64,000 bases of DNA from Planosporangium thailandense (GTDB taxonomy: Bacteria > Actinomycetota > Actinomycetes > Mycobacteriales > Micromonosporaceae). Below the pieces are notes generated by a model. It was not told the origin of the DNA and did no database searches. It saw nothing but the letters and a program-made list of their open reading frames with translations. Made by a program: the position numbers and the translations under genes. Numbering within the stretch: position 1 is the stretch's first letter; each line of letters begins with the position of its first letter. The stretch is taken from contig NZ_JAATVY010000001.1 of assembly GCF_011947195.1 (NCBI RefSeq), positions 186,001 through 250,000 of the forward strand, given 5' to 3'. Shown piece after piece: positions 53,408 to 61,827 of the stretch.

Positions 53408-53433
53408 AAGTACGTCGAGTACTTGACGTACTT
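53408..53433. promoter_or_regulatory. 26-bp palindrome, putative toxin-antitoxin operator
   Basis: AAGTACGTC (53408-53416) and GACGTACTT (53425-53433) are perfect inverted repeats around GAGTACTT, itself nearly symmetric. It lies 45 bases before the antitoxin-like ATG. A second, smaller palindrome, TTGCATCCGATGCAA, lies at 53377-53391. Autoregulatory operators in type II modules usually look like this. Confidence 0.7.
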
Positions 53434-53478
53434 AGCGGCCTGGGACATTCTTGTCAGGGAGACAGCGGAGGTGGCCTG

Positions 53479-53895
53479 ATGTCGGTTACTCACTACGACA
53501 GCTATACCGATGCTCGCGCGCACCTTAAGGACCTGCTTGATGCCGCTGAGCGGGGTCGCGTCGCCACGGTGCGGCGCGACGGGGGCCGGACGGCGGTTGT
53601 CGATGTCGAACGGCTCCGCGCCTCGCTAGCAACGCTGAGCCCGTCGCGGGCGCAGGTGGTGGCGGAGGCTGGCGGCTGGTCGGCCTTCATTCCGGGCCTT
53701 CCCGTCGCGGCCGATGGAGCCACGTTCGAGGAGGCCATCGTCGAGATGATCGATGCGCTGCGAGAGTACGCCGAGGACTGGCAGGAACGCCTGCTGGACG
53801 CTCCCAACCATCGGAACAACTGGGCACTTGTGCAGCTGATCAGCCTCAGTACCGACGATCAGTTGCGGGACTGGCTGGTTGGACCCGGCCGGTGA
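53479..53895 (+). CDS. Antitoxin-like protein (Phd/RelB-type N-terminus, HicB-like C-terminus)
   Basis: A 138-residue protein. Residues 1-50 (SVTHYDSYTDARAHLKDLLDAAERGRVATVRRDGGRTAVV) follow the prevent-host-death/RelB DNA-binding antitoxin pattern, and SAFIPGLPVAADGATFEEAIVEMIDALREYAEDW resembles the HicB beta-alpha fold. GGAGG precedes ATG 53479. Its TGA overlaps the next start (GTGA), typical of coupled antitoxin-toxin pairs. Codon use is less GC3-biased than in nrdJ, suggesting transfer. The antitoxin role is inferred from pattern and arrangement. Confidence 0.75.
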   Translation: MSVTHYDSYTDARAHLKDLLDAAERGRVATVRRDGGRTAVVDVERLRASLATLSPSRAQVVAEAGGWSAFIPGLPVAADGATFEEAIVEMIDALREYAEDWQERLLDAPNHRNNWALVQLISLSTDDQLRDWLVGPGR

Positions 53896-54317
53896 CGTGG
53901 CCACAACCTACCCGTCAGGACCACGACAAGTTCTGCGGCATCGAGGGTTGGACTCCCGTTCGTGATGCGCGTGGGCGCACCGGAACGCACCGCATCACCT
54001 ATGAACTCAATTTGCCGGACGGTCGCGTCCTGCGAACAAGGATCTCGCATCCGGCCGATCGCACAACGTATGGACCAAGTCTCTGGAGCCACATCCTCCG
54101 GGATCAACTTGGCGTCTCCGAGGAGGAGTTCTGGACATGCGTGCGCGATGGGGTCAAACCCAACCGAGGCATACCGGAGGTGCCTCCTGAGGCGCTTCCG
54201 GCCGATCTTGTCAGCTTGTTGATCACGCGAGTCGGCCTCGCTGACTCCGAGGTTGCGGCGATGAGCAAGGCAGAAGCGGTTGAGCGACTCAACCGCTTCT
54301 GGACAGAGGGTGCCTGA
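53892..54317 (+). CDS. Toxin-like partner (translation-repressor-type, uncharacterised)
   Basis: A 141-residue protein starting MTWPQPTRQDHDKFCGIEGW, with DARGRTGTHRITYELNLPDGRVLRTRISHPADRTTYGPSLWSHILRDQL. I recognise this as the family annotated as cytotoxic translational repressor of toxin-antitoxin systems, but it lacks a clear RelE, MazF or PIN active-site pattern. The central block has conserved Lys/His/Arg that could contact RNA. GTG start overlaps the antitoxin by four bases. A toxic activity is not established from sequence. Codon usage is relaxed as in its partner. Confidence 0.65.
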   Translation: MTWPQPTRQDHDKFCGIEGWTPVRDARGRTGTHRITYELNLPDGRVLRTRISHPADRTTYGPSLWSHILRDQLGVSEEEFWTCVRDGVKPNRGIPEVPPEALPADLVSLLITRVGLADSEVAAMSKAEAVERLNRFWTEGA

Positions 54318-54448
54318 CCTGCATGGCCGGGGTCTCGGCCCACGAACTCATGACGCTCGGGTGGCGAACGACCGGTGCCGTGCGCCGGAGCAGATGCCGC
54401 GAACTATGACGCGCGGCCTTGACCGAGGTCCGGCGTTACGGTGTCGGG

Positions 54449-55615
54449 ATGGGCGGCGAGCTGACCCCGTTCACCGTACGGGTTGCCGAGGACGCGCTTG
54501 ACGACCTGCGGCAGCGCCTGGCGCGCGCTCGCTGGCCCGAACCGGCGACCGTGGCGGACTGGAGCCAGGGCGTGCCGCTCGACTGGCTGCGGGACCTGTG
54601 CGGGTACTGGCAACGCGGGTACGACTGGCGACGCCTGGAGTCCCGGCTCAACGCGCTGCCGCAGTTCACCACGGAACTGGACGGCCTCGACCTCCACTTC
54701 GTACACCTGCGGTCACCGCAGCCGGATGCGCTGCCGCTGATCGTCACGCACGGCTGGCCGGGCTCGGTGGTGGAGTTCCTGGACGTTCTGGAGCCGCTCA
54801 CCGACCCAGTCGCGCACGGCGGAGACGTCGCTGACGCCTTCCACGTGGTGTGCCCGTCGCTGCCGGGCTTCGGGTTCAGCGCCAAGCCGGCGGAGCCCGG
54901 CTGGGGGCCGGAGCGGATCGCCCGGGCGTGGTCGGTGCTGATGGGCCGGCTGGGTTACGGGCGGTTCGGCGCGCAGGGCGGCGACTGGGGCGCGATGGTG
55001 ACCACGTCGCTGGCGGCGCAGGATCCCGGGCGCCTGGTGGGCATCCACCTCAACATGCTGCCGGTGGCCGGCCGCGACCGGCTCGCCACGCAGGACCTGA
55101 CCGACTTCGAGCGCCGGAGCCTCGCCGACGCCGCCTATCACCGGGAATGGGGCAGCGGTTACGCGCTCGAGCAGGCGACCCGCCCGCAGACCGTCGGCTA
55201 CGGTCTGGTCGACTCCCCGGTGGGCCAGTGCGCCTGGATCGCCGAGAAGTACTGGGCCTGGACCGACCACGGCGGCGATCCGCTCTCCGCGCTCAGCCGC
55301 GACCAGATGCTCGACAACATCAGCGTCTACTGGCACACGGCGACAGCCGCGTCGTCGGCCCGCATCTACTGGGAGCACGGTTTCGCCCGGCCGTCCGGCC
55401 GCAGCACCGGTCCGGAGCCCGAGCCGCTGGTCGGGCCCGTCGGTGTCTCGGTCTTCCCGCGCGAGATCTTCCGGCCGTCGCGGCGCTGGTGCGAGCGGTA
55501 CTGTCGCGATCTTCGCTTCTACGAGCAGCTTCCGCGCGGCGGCCATTTCGCCGCGTTCGAACAGCCGGAGCTCTTCGTCGACCAGGTACGGCGTGCCTTC
55601 CGGGCGATGCGCTGA
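54449..55615 (+). CDS. Epoxide hydrolase (alpha/beta hydrolase with EHN domain)
   Basis: A 388-residue soluble epoxide hydrolase. The EHN lid domain (residues 1-100) has DLRQRLARARWPEPA and CGYWQRGYDWRRLESRLNALPQF. The hydrolase core shows the oxyanion motif HGWPGS, nucleophile Asp in GGDWGAMV, and the catalytic His in RGGHFAAFE. It opens epoxides to diols. I use ATG 54449. It converges on the P450 gene with a 26-base gap; whether it processes the P450's epoxide products is speculation. Confidence 0.92.
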   Translation: MGGELTPFTVRVAEDALDDLRQRLARARWPEPATVADWSQGVPLDWLRDLCGYWQRGYDWRRLESRLNALPQFTTELDGLDLHFVHLRSPQPDALPLIVTHGWPGSVVEFLDVLEPLTDPVAHGGDVADAFHVVCPSLPGFGFSAKPAEPGWGPERIARAWSVLMGRLGYGRFGAQGGDWGAMVTTSLAAQDPGRLVGIHLNMLPVAGRDRLATQDLTDFERRSLADAAYHREWGSGYALEQATRPQTVGYGLVDSPVGQCAWIAEKYWAWTDHGGDPLSALSRDQMLDNISVYWHTATAASSARIYWEHGFARPSGRSTGPEPEPLVGPVGVSVFPREIFRPSRRWCERYCRDLRFYEQLPRGGHFAAFEQPELFVDQVRRAFRAMR

Positions 55616-55641
55616 CCCTGGCAGGCGCGGTCGGCGGGCAC

Positions 55642-56934
55642 TTATCCGTGTGCCGGCCGCAGCACCCGTTCGCGAGGCGCCGCTCCCACCGCCGCCTGAG
55701 CGGTCGGTGCCACGGTGTCGAAGTCGACGAGGAGATGCCGGGGGCCGCGCAGTTCCGCGTTGGGCCGGTAGGGCGGTGGGTCGGCCACCAGGCGCGGGTT
55801 CTGCAGCCGGCGGACCAGCAGAGGCAACGCCACCTGCGCCTCGACGCGGGCCAGCGGGGCACCGTAGCAGTAGTGGATGCCGCTGCCGAAGCCGAGATGG
55901 GCGTTGCCGGCACGATCGGGGTCGAAGCGGTCCGGGTCGGGGAAGCGGGCGGGGTCGCGATCGCCGGCGGCGAGCATCAGCGCGAGGGGTGATCCCTTCG
56001 GGATGGTGGTGCCACCGATGGGGATGTCGGCGAGGGTGCTGCGGTTGGTCCGCATCTGCACCGGTGGTTCGTAGCGCAGCAGCTCCTCGACCAGCGGGAT
56101 GGCCAGGTCGGGTTCGTCGCGCAGCCGGCTGAGCACCTCGGGGTGGCGCAGTAGGGTGAGCATGCCGTTTGCGATGAGGTTGACGGTGGTCTCGTGGCCG
56201 GCGACGAGCAGTAGCACGGCGGTGCTGACCAGGTCGGCGCGCGACATCGGCGCGTGCGGTCCGGTGTCGGTGAGCATGCCGGAGATCAGATCGTCGCCGG
56301 GCCGGCGGGCGTGGGCCTCGACGAGGCCGTTGAGGTACTCGCCGAGTTCGACTTCGACGCGGGCCCGCCGGTGCTGGCGTTCGGCGAACGTGCCGGTGGT
56401 CGGGTCGAGGTTCGCGACGATCGCATCGGCCCAGTGGTGGAAGCGCCGTTCGTCCTCGCGCGGGACACCGAGTAGCCGGCAGATCGCCGTGACCGGCAGC
56501 GGGTAGGCGAAGTCGTCGACGAGGTCCACGCGGTTCTTGCCGGCGAAGTCGTCGATCAATTCGTTCGCGACCTCGGCGAGCCAGGTGCGCATCCCTTCGA
56601 CGCGGCCCGGCGTGCAGGGCGGGCCGAACGGCCGCATGGCCAGTTCCCGCAACCGGTCGTGCTCGGGCGGGTCGAGGTTGATGAACGTCAGCGGTAGTCC
56701 GGGGAGGCCCGCCTCCAGCGCGGGCGGGGCATCGGCCAGCTCCGGGTGGCAGCGGGGGTCGGAGCTGACCCGTGGGTCGTGCAGCAGCGCGACGATCTCG
56801 TCGTAGGTGCTGATCACGTAGGTGCCGTCGGGCTGGCGCGTCACCGGGGTCTCGCGCAGTTCGGCGTAGAGGGGGTACGGGTTGGCCCGGTTGGCGGGAT
56901 CGAGGATCTGGTCGAAGATGCTGGGCTGTGCCAT
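55642..56934 (-). CDS. Cytochrome P450
   Basis: A 430-residue bacterial class I P450. The I-helix has LLLVAGHETTVNLIANG, the K-helix ExxR is in VEELLRYEP, and the haem loop is LGFGSGIHYCYGAPLAR, with the thiolate ligand Cys356. Residues 1-30 have MAQPSIFDQILDPANRANPYPLYAELRE, the usual soluble start. It is likely a macrolide/terpenoid-type CYP105/107-like enzyme, but the substrate is unknown. ATG 56934 is chosen; it follows the fused ferredoxin-reductase gene by 37 bases on the same strand, so a complete electron chain is encoded. Confidence 0.96.
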   Translation of the reverse strand: MAQPSIFDQILDPANRANPYPLYAELRETPVTRQPDGTYVISTYDEIVALLHDPRVSSDPRCHPELADAPPALEAGLPGLPLTFINLDPPEHDRLRELAMRPFGPPCTPGRVEGMRTWLAEVANELIDDFAGKNRVDLVDDFAYPLPVTAICRLLGVPREDERRFHHWADAIVANLDPTTGTFAERQHRRARVEVELGEYLNGLVEAHARRPGDDLISGMLTDTGPHAPMSRADLVSTAVLLLVAGHETTVNLIANGMLTLLRHPEVLSRLRDEPDLAIPLVEELLRYEPPVQMRTNRSTLADIPIGGTTIPKGSPLALMLAAGDRDPARFPDPDRFDPDRAGNAHLGFGSGIHYCYGAPLARVEAQVALPLLVRRLQNPRLVADPPPYRPNAELRGPRHLLVDFDTVAPTAQAAVGAAPRERVLRPAHG

Positions 56935-56971
56935 GAGGGTGCCTTCCTGGGATGCCCCCCGTCGGATGCGG

Positions 56972-58675
56972 TCAGCGGTGGTGGTACACCAGTTCGGCAC
57001 GGCGCTCGCTCGGGTCGTGTCCGGTGACCACGACGGTGGCGTGCAGGTCGCGGATCTTCCGGTCGGGCAGCTCGAGTGATACCGGCTGACCGTCGACGGC
57101 CTGGTCTACGTGGCGGAAGTCGGGCGGGAACGGCGCGGCCACCTCGATCAGGCGCTGGTAGGCATCCAGCCACTTGGCCTGGTTGAACCCGACTGCGGCG
57201 GTGATCCGGCCCTGGCAGCCGTAGGCGGCCACGAACCGGCGCTCGGCGATCGAGCCCTGGGCGATGACGATCTGGTCGGCGTAGGTCGGCACGCCGACGG
57301 ACTTGATGTTGGTGCCGAACTGCGCCGACCAGAACACCGGGACGGCCAGGTGCGGCCACCGGTCGGCCGGGGCGCTGACCATGTTGTGGGCGGCGACTTC
57401 GGCCTGGGCCACCGCGTTGCCCCAGTGCTCCAGTGCCAGGAACTCGTAGTCGTACAGCGGATGCGGAAACCGCGCCACGTCGCCGGCGACGAACACGTCG
57501 TCGGCGACCACACCGGCCGCGTCGAATGCCCGGCAGCCCGCATCGCAGCCCACACCCCAGTCGCCGACGGCGAGGCCGGAGCCATGCAGCCATTCGGTGT
57601 TTCGGATAGCGCCGAGCGCGACCACGGCCACGTCGGCGTCGATGGTGCTGCCGTCGGAGAGGTGGGCGCGGCGCAGCCGTCCGGCGGCGTCGCCTTCCAG
57701 AGCGGCGACGGTGACGCCGCAGCGCAGGTCGACGCCGTGCGCGCGCTGCAGGTCGGCGGCGACCGCGCCGATCACTCCACCGAGGGCCCCGACCAGGGGC
57801 GCGGGTCCCCGCTCGACCACCGTGACCGCCAGATCGCGGTCCCGGCAGATCGAGGCGACCTCGGAGCCGGTGAACCCGCCGCCGATGACCAGTACCCGCC
57901 CGGGCCGGTCGGCCAGCCGCTGTTGCAGTCCGGCGGCATCATCGCGGGTTCGTAGCAGGAACACGCCGTCGAGAGCGGCCTCATCGGGGTGGAACCACGG
58001 CCGGGCCCGGGTGCCGGTGGCGATCAGCAGCCGGTCGTAGTCGACCGTGCCACCGTCGGCGAGGCGGACCTGCTTGGCGAACAGGTCGAGGCCGGTCGCG
58101 GGCACGCCGAGCAGCCACCGTGCGTCGAGGTCATCGGTACGGGGCAGCCCGCTGTGGTCAGCGGGTACCCATCCGTCGAGGACCTGCTTGGACAGCGGCG
58201 GCCGGTCGTAGGGCCGGTGCGGCTCGTCGCCGATGAGGGTCAGGGAGCCGGTGAAGCCCTCCCGGCGCAGGGTGGCCGCGGCGGCCAAGCCGGCCAGCGA
58301 GGCGCCCACGATCGCGATCCGGCCGGTGCGCCGCATCGCTTCGATCGCCGCGTCCCGCAGGCCGGACGCCGACTCGGACGCCCGGTTCGGCGCGGCGCGC
58401 CCGAATGAGCCGCCCGCCGGTACCGACCCCGCCCGCGCCGCCGCGACGGACGCTGATCTCGCGTCCGCGGTGGCTTCCCGGTCCTCGATCCGGTCGACCA
58501 GGATGGCCTGCACCGGGCAGGCCGCCGCGGCCCGCAGCACCCGCTCCCGCTGCGCGTCGTCGGGCTGCGGGTCGTACATCAGCGCCTCATCGCCGCGCAG
58601 TTGAAAGACCTCGGGGGCGAGGAAGGCGCACTGCGCGTACCCCTCGCAGCGGGTGAGGTTGACGACAACCCTCAT
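56972..58675 (-). CDS. Ferredoxin-ferredoxin reductase fusion
   Basis: A 567-residue electron-transfer fusion. Residues 1-65 are a [3Fe-4S] ferredoxin with cysteines 10, 16 and 53 (CEGYAQC and AACP). After an Ala-rich linker comes a FAD/NAD(P)H reductase: GRIAIVGASLAGLAAAATLRREGF (FAD Rossmann), RPYDRPPLSKQVL, VLVIGGGFTGSEVASI (NAD Rossmann) and DVFVAGDVARFPHPLY (FAD). It should pass electrons from NAD(P)H to the P450 encoded next. Fusion of both partners is less common than separate genes. Start at ATG 58675. Confidence 0.94.
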   Translation of the reverse strand: MRVVVNLTRCEGYAQCAFLAPEVFQLRGDEALMYDPQPDDAQRERVLRAAAACPVQAILVDRIEDREATADARSASVAAARAGSVPAGGSFGRAAPNRASESASGLRDAAIEAMRRTGRIAIVGASLAGLAAAATLRREGFTGSLTLIGDEPHRPYDRPPLSKQVLDGWVPADHSGLPRTDDLDARWLLGVPATGLDLFAKQVRLADGGTVDYDRLLIATGTRARPWFHPDEAALDGVFLLRTRDDAAGLQQRLADRPGRVLVIGGGFTGSEVASICRDRDLAVTVVERGPAPLVGALGGVIGAVAADLQRAHGVDLRCGVTVAALEGDAAGRLRRAHLSDGSTIDADVAVVALGAIRNTEWLHGSGLAVGDWGVGCDAGCRAFDAAGVVADDVFVAGDVARFPHPLYDYEFLALEHWGNAVAQAEVAAHNMVSAPADRWPHLAVPVFWSAQFGTNIKSVGVPTYADQIVIAQGSIAERRFVAAYGCQGRITAAVGFNQAKWLDAYQRLIEVAAPFPPDFRHVDQAVDGQPVSLELPDRKIRDLHATVVVTGHDPSERRAELVYHHR

Positions 58676-58786
58676 AGGCCGCTCTTCCCGGTTCAGACGT
58701 CTCTTCCCGGTTCAGGCGTCGCCTCTGCCCTTCCCGAGCAACCGGCCGGCAAACCGCGGATCATGACAGCCGGCAGGCGTAGCCGG

Positions 58787-59083
58787 TCAGCGCGCGGGGT
58801 TGTCCGTGTGCGGCCGCTTACCGAGCTGGCGCCAGTCGTTCTCGGCGATGTCGACGCCGTAGTGGTTCGCCGCGGCCCGGATGTTGGCGAAGGCCAGGTC
58901 GCGCTCCGCGTCGGTCACGTCCTGTACCTGGTCGAACCGGGCCAGCGCGGTCCGGACGTGCGATGCGTCCGTCAACGGCTCCTTGCGCTTGTCCGGGAAC
59001 GCGTACACGCTGTCGGGCAGTTCCTTGCGCTCGGCGGTGGACAGGTCTCCGTGCTCTTCGTGCGGTTTCCAGGTCGTCTTCAT
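58787..59083 (-). CDS. DUF6582-type small protein
   Basis: A 98-residue protein, MKTTWKPHEEHGDLSTAERK, then ELPDSVYAFPDKRKEPLTDASHVRTALARFDQV and DVTDAERDLAFANIRAAANHYGVDI. This acidic, soluble pattern is recurrent in actinobacteria and phages (DUF6582), of unknown function. I use ATG 59083; an upstream in-frame extension reads through the divergent promoter region. It diverges from the DUF3626 gene with a 207-base gap. The DUF number is from memory. Confidence 0.78.
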   Translation of the reverse strand: MKTTWKPHEEHGDLSTAERKELPDSVYAFPDKRKEPLTDASHVRTALARFDQVQDVTDAERDLAFANIRAAANHYGVDIAENDWRQLGKRPHTDNPAR

Positions 59084-59290
59084 GACCCTGGGGTGCCCGC
59101 GCAGGGCATCGACGACACATCCGTGAGCGCTGGCGAAACCATGGAGGCCCGGTCGGCGCACGACGATTGCCCGCCGTCGTCGAACAGCTTGGCCGGCAGG
59201 TCGAAGACGCGATGGAGGGCACGCGCGGTATCACCCGGGCGGCCCGATAACCGGTGTACGGTGCGGGGCCGGCTCCGGCACACTGCGCCG

Positions 59291-60166
59291 ATGAGCCCGG
59301 ACGCGTCCCGGTCGCCGCAGGAGCGGGCGCTGCGCCATGTCGCGTCGCTGTCGTCTGGACCGCCTCTCGACCCGACGCTGCGGGTGGCCCTGAACTTCCA
59401 CCCGGACCGCCTGATCCGCGGCCGACCGATCCTGCTCGCGCTGGCCCGGGACGGCATCTACCGCTCACAGTTCGTCACCGGTACGAGCAACGGCGGCCTG
59501 ACCGCGCATCCCGGCGGTGACCGTTGGCGCTGGGAGAGCCGGATCTTCGGTGGCGCGTACGACGACGCGCCCGACCACGAGCGGCCCGTCTACGGTGCGC
59601 TGAACTTCAGGCGAAACCCTGTCGGCGGCTCGCCCCGGTTCGGCTCCGCGCATTTCCGGCTGACCGCGGACACGCTCCGGCGGGCCACCTTCTGCTACCC
59701 GGACAGCGTCTTCGAACCGTCCGCGTTCGGCGTCGCGGCCGGCATGTCGCTCATCGCGCTCGCCGAGGCCGATGACCGGGACGCCCTCGACGACTACATC
59801 GAGGCGCAGGTGCACGGCCCGGTCCGGCTGGACCGGCACGTGGAGGCGCTGGTTCTGGACCCGAGCTACCGCGGCACCGCCGTCGAGACCGCGGCTCGAC
59901 GCCTGCCGTGCCCGGTCGAGTGGCACCCTGGTTTCCGGCTCGCGGTGGAGGAGCTGCGGCGCCACCGTGAGTACCGCGGGCAGGAGTACGTCGAGCTGGG
60001 TGCCGAGATCGCGGTCGACGGTCAACTCGATCCCCGCGTCATCGGGGACGCCGCGGGCACGGGCCGCTACGCCGAGCAGGCGCTCAAGCGGGTGTGGCAC
60101 TACGTCGCGCGGTTCGGGGCGCCCGGACCGCGCGATCTGGGGGAGCAAATTCCCCGGCGCTATTAA
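59291..60166 (+). CDS. DUF3626 protein
   Basis: A 291-residue protein with LRVALNFHPDRLIRGRPILLALARDGIYRSQFVTGTSNGGLTAHPGGDRWRWESRIFGGAYDDA and RPVYGALNFRRNPVGGSPRFGSAHFRL-type blocks (quoted in parts: LNFHPDR, YRSQFVTGTSNGGL, PGGDRWRWE, FGGAYDD, RPVYGALN), typical of DUF3626. Invariant His, Arg, Ser and Glu suggest an enzyme, but none is characterised to my knowledge. ATG 59291 starts it; a longer in-frame region upstream overlaps the DUF6582 gene and is rejected. Confidence 0.82.
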   Translation: MSPDASRSPQERALRHVASLSSGPPLDPTLRVALNFHPDRLIRGRPILLALARDGIYRSQFVTGTSNGGLTAHPGGDRWRWESRIFGGAYDDAPDHERPVYGALNFRRNPVGGSPRFGSAHFRLTADTLRRATFCYPDSVFEPSAFGVAAGMSLIALAEADDRDALDDYIEAQVHGPVRLDRHVEALVLDPSYRGTAVETAARRLPCPVEWHPGFRLAVEELRRHREYRGQEYVELGAEIAVDGQLDPRVIGDAAGTGRYAEQALKRVWHYVARFGAPGPRDLGEQIPRRY

Positions 60167-60335
60167 TCCACAGAGGACAAAACGCGAGTGTCCATAGTGG
60201 CATGACCACCGTACGCGCTAATAAGTGTTGATTTGTAAGGAAAAAAACCAACAAGACACTACCGGTAAACGATCATCCTGTCTATGTCGAATGACACTGG
60301 CCGCCTACTCGGGCTTTCGTGGCAGACTCGGGCTT
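60167..60335 (+). promoter_or_regulatory. AT-rich leader of the gas-vesicle operon
   Basis: The 169 bases between the DUF3626 stop and gvpO fall well below the local GC, especially 60215-60300, with an A-tract (AAAAAAA at 60241-60247) and TTGATT at 60228. No full promoter consensus could be fixed. The composition differs sharply from both flanks and suggests a horizontally acquired or specially regulated promoter. Confidence 0.55.
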
Positions 60336-60650
60336 ATGGCACCACCACGGCACGATGAGCGCAAGAATGACCAAAAAGGACAGTCGACTCGTGCCCTGAC
60401 CCTCGCACAGGTCGCCCGTACGGCGATGGGCGATTTCGTGGAGCTGACCGGACTGGATCCCGTTGCCATGACCGGTGCGCGACCGGATGGTGACGGATGG
60501 TCACTGCTCGTCGACGTCACCGAGCTTGCGCGCATCCCCGCGACCAGCAGCGTGATGGCCACCTACCGGGTCGATGTCGACTCGTCCGGTCACGTCATCT
60601 CGTACGAGCGGCTGCGTCGCTTCTCCCGGAACGCCACGGATCTGACATGA
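60336..60650 (+). CDS. gvpO: Gas vesicle protein GvpO
   Basis: A 104-residue GvpO family protein. Residues 25-104 (RALTLAQVARTAMGDFVELTGLDPVAMTGARPDGDGWSLLVDVTELARIP, and ATYRVDVDSSGHVISYERLRRFSR) match the family. GvpO is a regulatory or accessory factor for gas-vesicle formation in actinobacteria and haloarchaea. I use ATG 60336; its ribosome site is weak. The stop overlaps the next ATG by four bases (ATGA). It heads the operon behind the AT-rich leader. Confidence 0.9.
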   Translation: MAPPRHDERKNDQKGQSTRALTLAQVARTAMGDFVELTGLDPVAMTGARPDGDGWSLLVDVTELARIPATSSVMATYRVDVDSSGHVISYERLRRFSRNATDLT

Positions 60651-61075
60651 CGGCAGAAGCGCGAAGCAACCAGATACGACACAGCCAGTACGCCGTGACG
60701 CCATCGCGCTTCGGGGCCCAGCGGTCGGACTCGTTGGCCGACATCCTCGAACGCGTTCTCGACCGCGGGGTGGTGATTGTCGGCGACATCGTGGTCGGCG
60801 TGGTGGATGTGGAGCTGTTGACTCTCAAGGTGCGGCTCCTCGTCGCCTCCGTGGACACCGCCAAGGAGATGGGGATCGACTGGTGGATGAATGACCCGTC
60901 GCTCAGCTCCAAAGCGGCGCGTGAGCGTGACGCGCTGGAGGCGGAGAACCGCGAACTGCGGGCCCGGCTCGACGCGTTGGAGCGCCGCCTCAGCGCGGGG
61001 GAGCCGGGAGACGCCGAGGAGCCGGGAGACGCCGAGGAGCCGGGAGACGCCGAGGAGTCGGGAGGCGCGTCGTGA
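60647..61075 (+). CDS. gvpJ: GvpA/GvpJ family gas vesicle protein (GvpJ-like)
   Basis: A 142-residue protein with the GvpA fold: DSLADILERVLDRGVVIVGDIVVGVVDVELLTLKVRLLVASVDTAKEMGIDWW (residues 25-80). GvpA would read [20 protein letters not shown], so the GDIVVGVVDVELL variant fits the minor structural proteins GvpJ/GvpM/GvpS. A coiled coil (ERDALEAENRELRARLDALERR) and an acidic tail with the repeat EPGDAE, coded by 18-bp units, follow. The ATG overlaps gvpO; the stop overlaps gvpL. Confidence 0.85.
   Translation: MTAEARSNQIRHSQYAVTPSRFGAQRSDSLADILERVLDRGVVIVGDIVVGVVDVELLTLKVRLLVASVDTAKEMGIDWWMNDPSLSSKAARERDALEAENRELRARLDALERRLSAGEPGDAEEPGDAEEPGDAEESGGAS
61001..61054 (+). repeat. Three 18-bp tandem repeats in the gvpJ tail
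   Basis: GAGCCGGGAGACGCCGAG is repeated perfectly at 61001-61018, 61019-61036 and 61037-61054, with a fourth, degenerate unit after. It encodes EPGDAE units. Confidence 0.92.
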
Positions 61076-61827
61076 CGCCCGACCGCGCCCTCTACCTGTA
61101 CGCCGCCGCGACCGCGGACTGCGCCGTCGCCGCCCTATCCGGAGTCGGCAACGAGCCGGTGGAGCTTCTCGTCTCGGATGGCCTCTGCCTCGCCGCGAGC
61201 GACGTGACAACGGCCGACCTGGCGGCGGTCGGCGACGACGCCGCCGACCCGCGCCTCGTGGCGGACCTGGCCCAGCGCCACGACGCCGTGATCAGGGCGG
61301 TCGCCGGCGCCGCCACCGCTGTGCTGCCGTTCCGGCTCGGTGTCGTCGTCACCGATCGCGCGGCCGCGCACCGTTTCCTGGCCGCTCGGGCGGCTGAGCT
61401 GCGGTCCGGGCTGGCCCTCGTGGCGGGCTGTGACGAGTGGGGCGTCACCGTCCGGGATGACGGCGATCCGGCGGCCGCGCGGGACGGTGACGAACCGGGG
61501 CAGCCCGAGTCGGGGACCGCGTATCTTCTCCGGCGCCGCCGACACTTCGACCGTATCGAGCAGCGGCGCCGTACCGGCCTGGAGCTCGTGGCCGCGACGG
61601 AGGCCGTGCTGGGTGAGCTGGCCGCGGGCGTCGCGCCCGGCCGGCGGGACGGAAGTCTCCTACTCGACCGCGCCTACCTGGTACGCCGGGATGAGCAGCC
61701 CCGGTTCGTGGAGGCGCTGGACCGGTGTGGCGACCGGCTGGTGGCCGACGGCTTCGCGTTGCGCGTCACGGGGCCCTGGCCGCCGTACTCGTTCGTCAGC
61801 GACCTGAAGGTGGGGGCCGATGAGTGA
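61072..61827 (+). CDS. gvpL: GvpL/GvpF family gas vesicle protein (first copy)
   Basis: A 251-residue GvpF/L protein, an accessory that interacts with GvpA and forms the nucleation complex. RALYLYAAATADCAVAALSGV at the start, VLPFRLGVVVTDRAAAHRFL in the middle, EWGVTVRDD, and the C-terminal TGPWPPYSFV are typical. GTG 61072 overlaps the gvpJ stop by four bases (GTGA). A second member of the family lies at 62813-63568. L versus F is assigned by position only. Confidence 0.86.
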   Translation: MTPDRALYLYAAATADCAVAALSGVGNEPVELLVSDGLCLAASDVTTADLAAVGDDAADPRLVADLAQRHDAVIRAVAGAATAVLPFRLGVVVTDRAAAHRFLAARAAELRSGLALVAGCDEWGVTVRDDGDPAAARDGDEPGQPESGTAYLLRRRRHFDRIEQRRRTGLELVAATEAVLGELAAGVAPGRRDGSLLLDRAYLVRRDEQPRFVEALDRCGDRLVADGFALRVTGPWPPYSFVSDLKVGADE

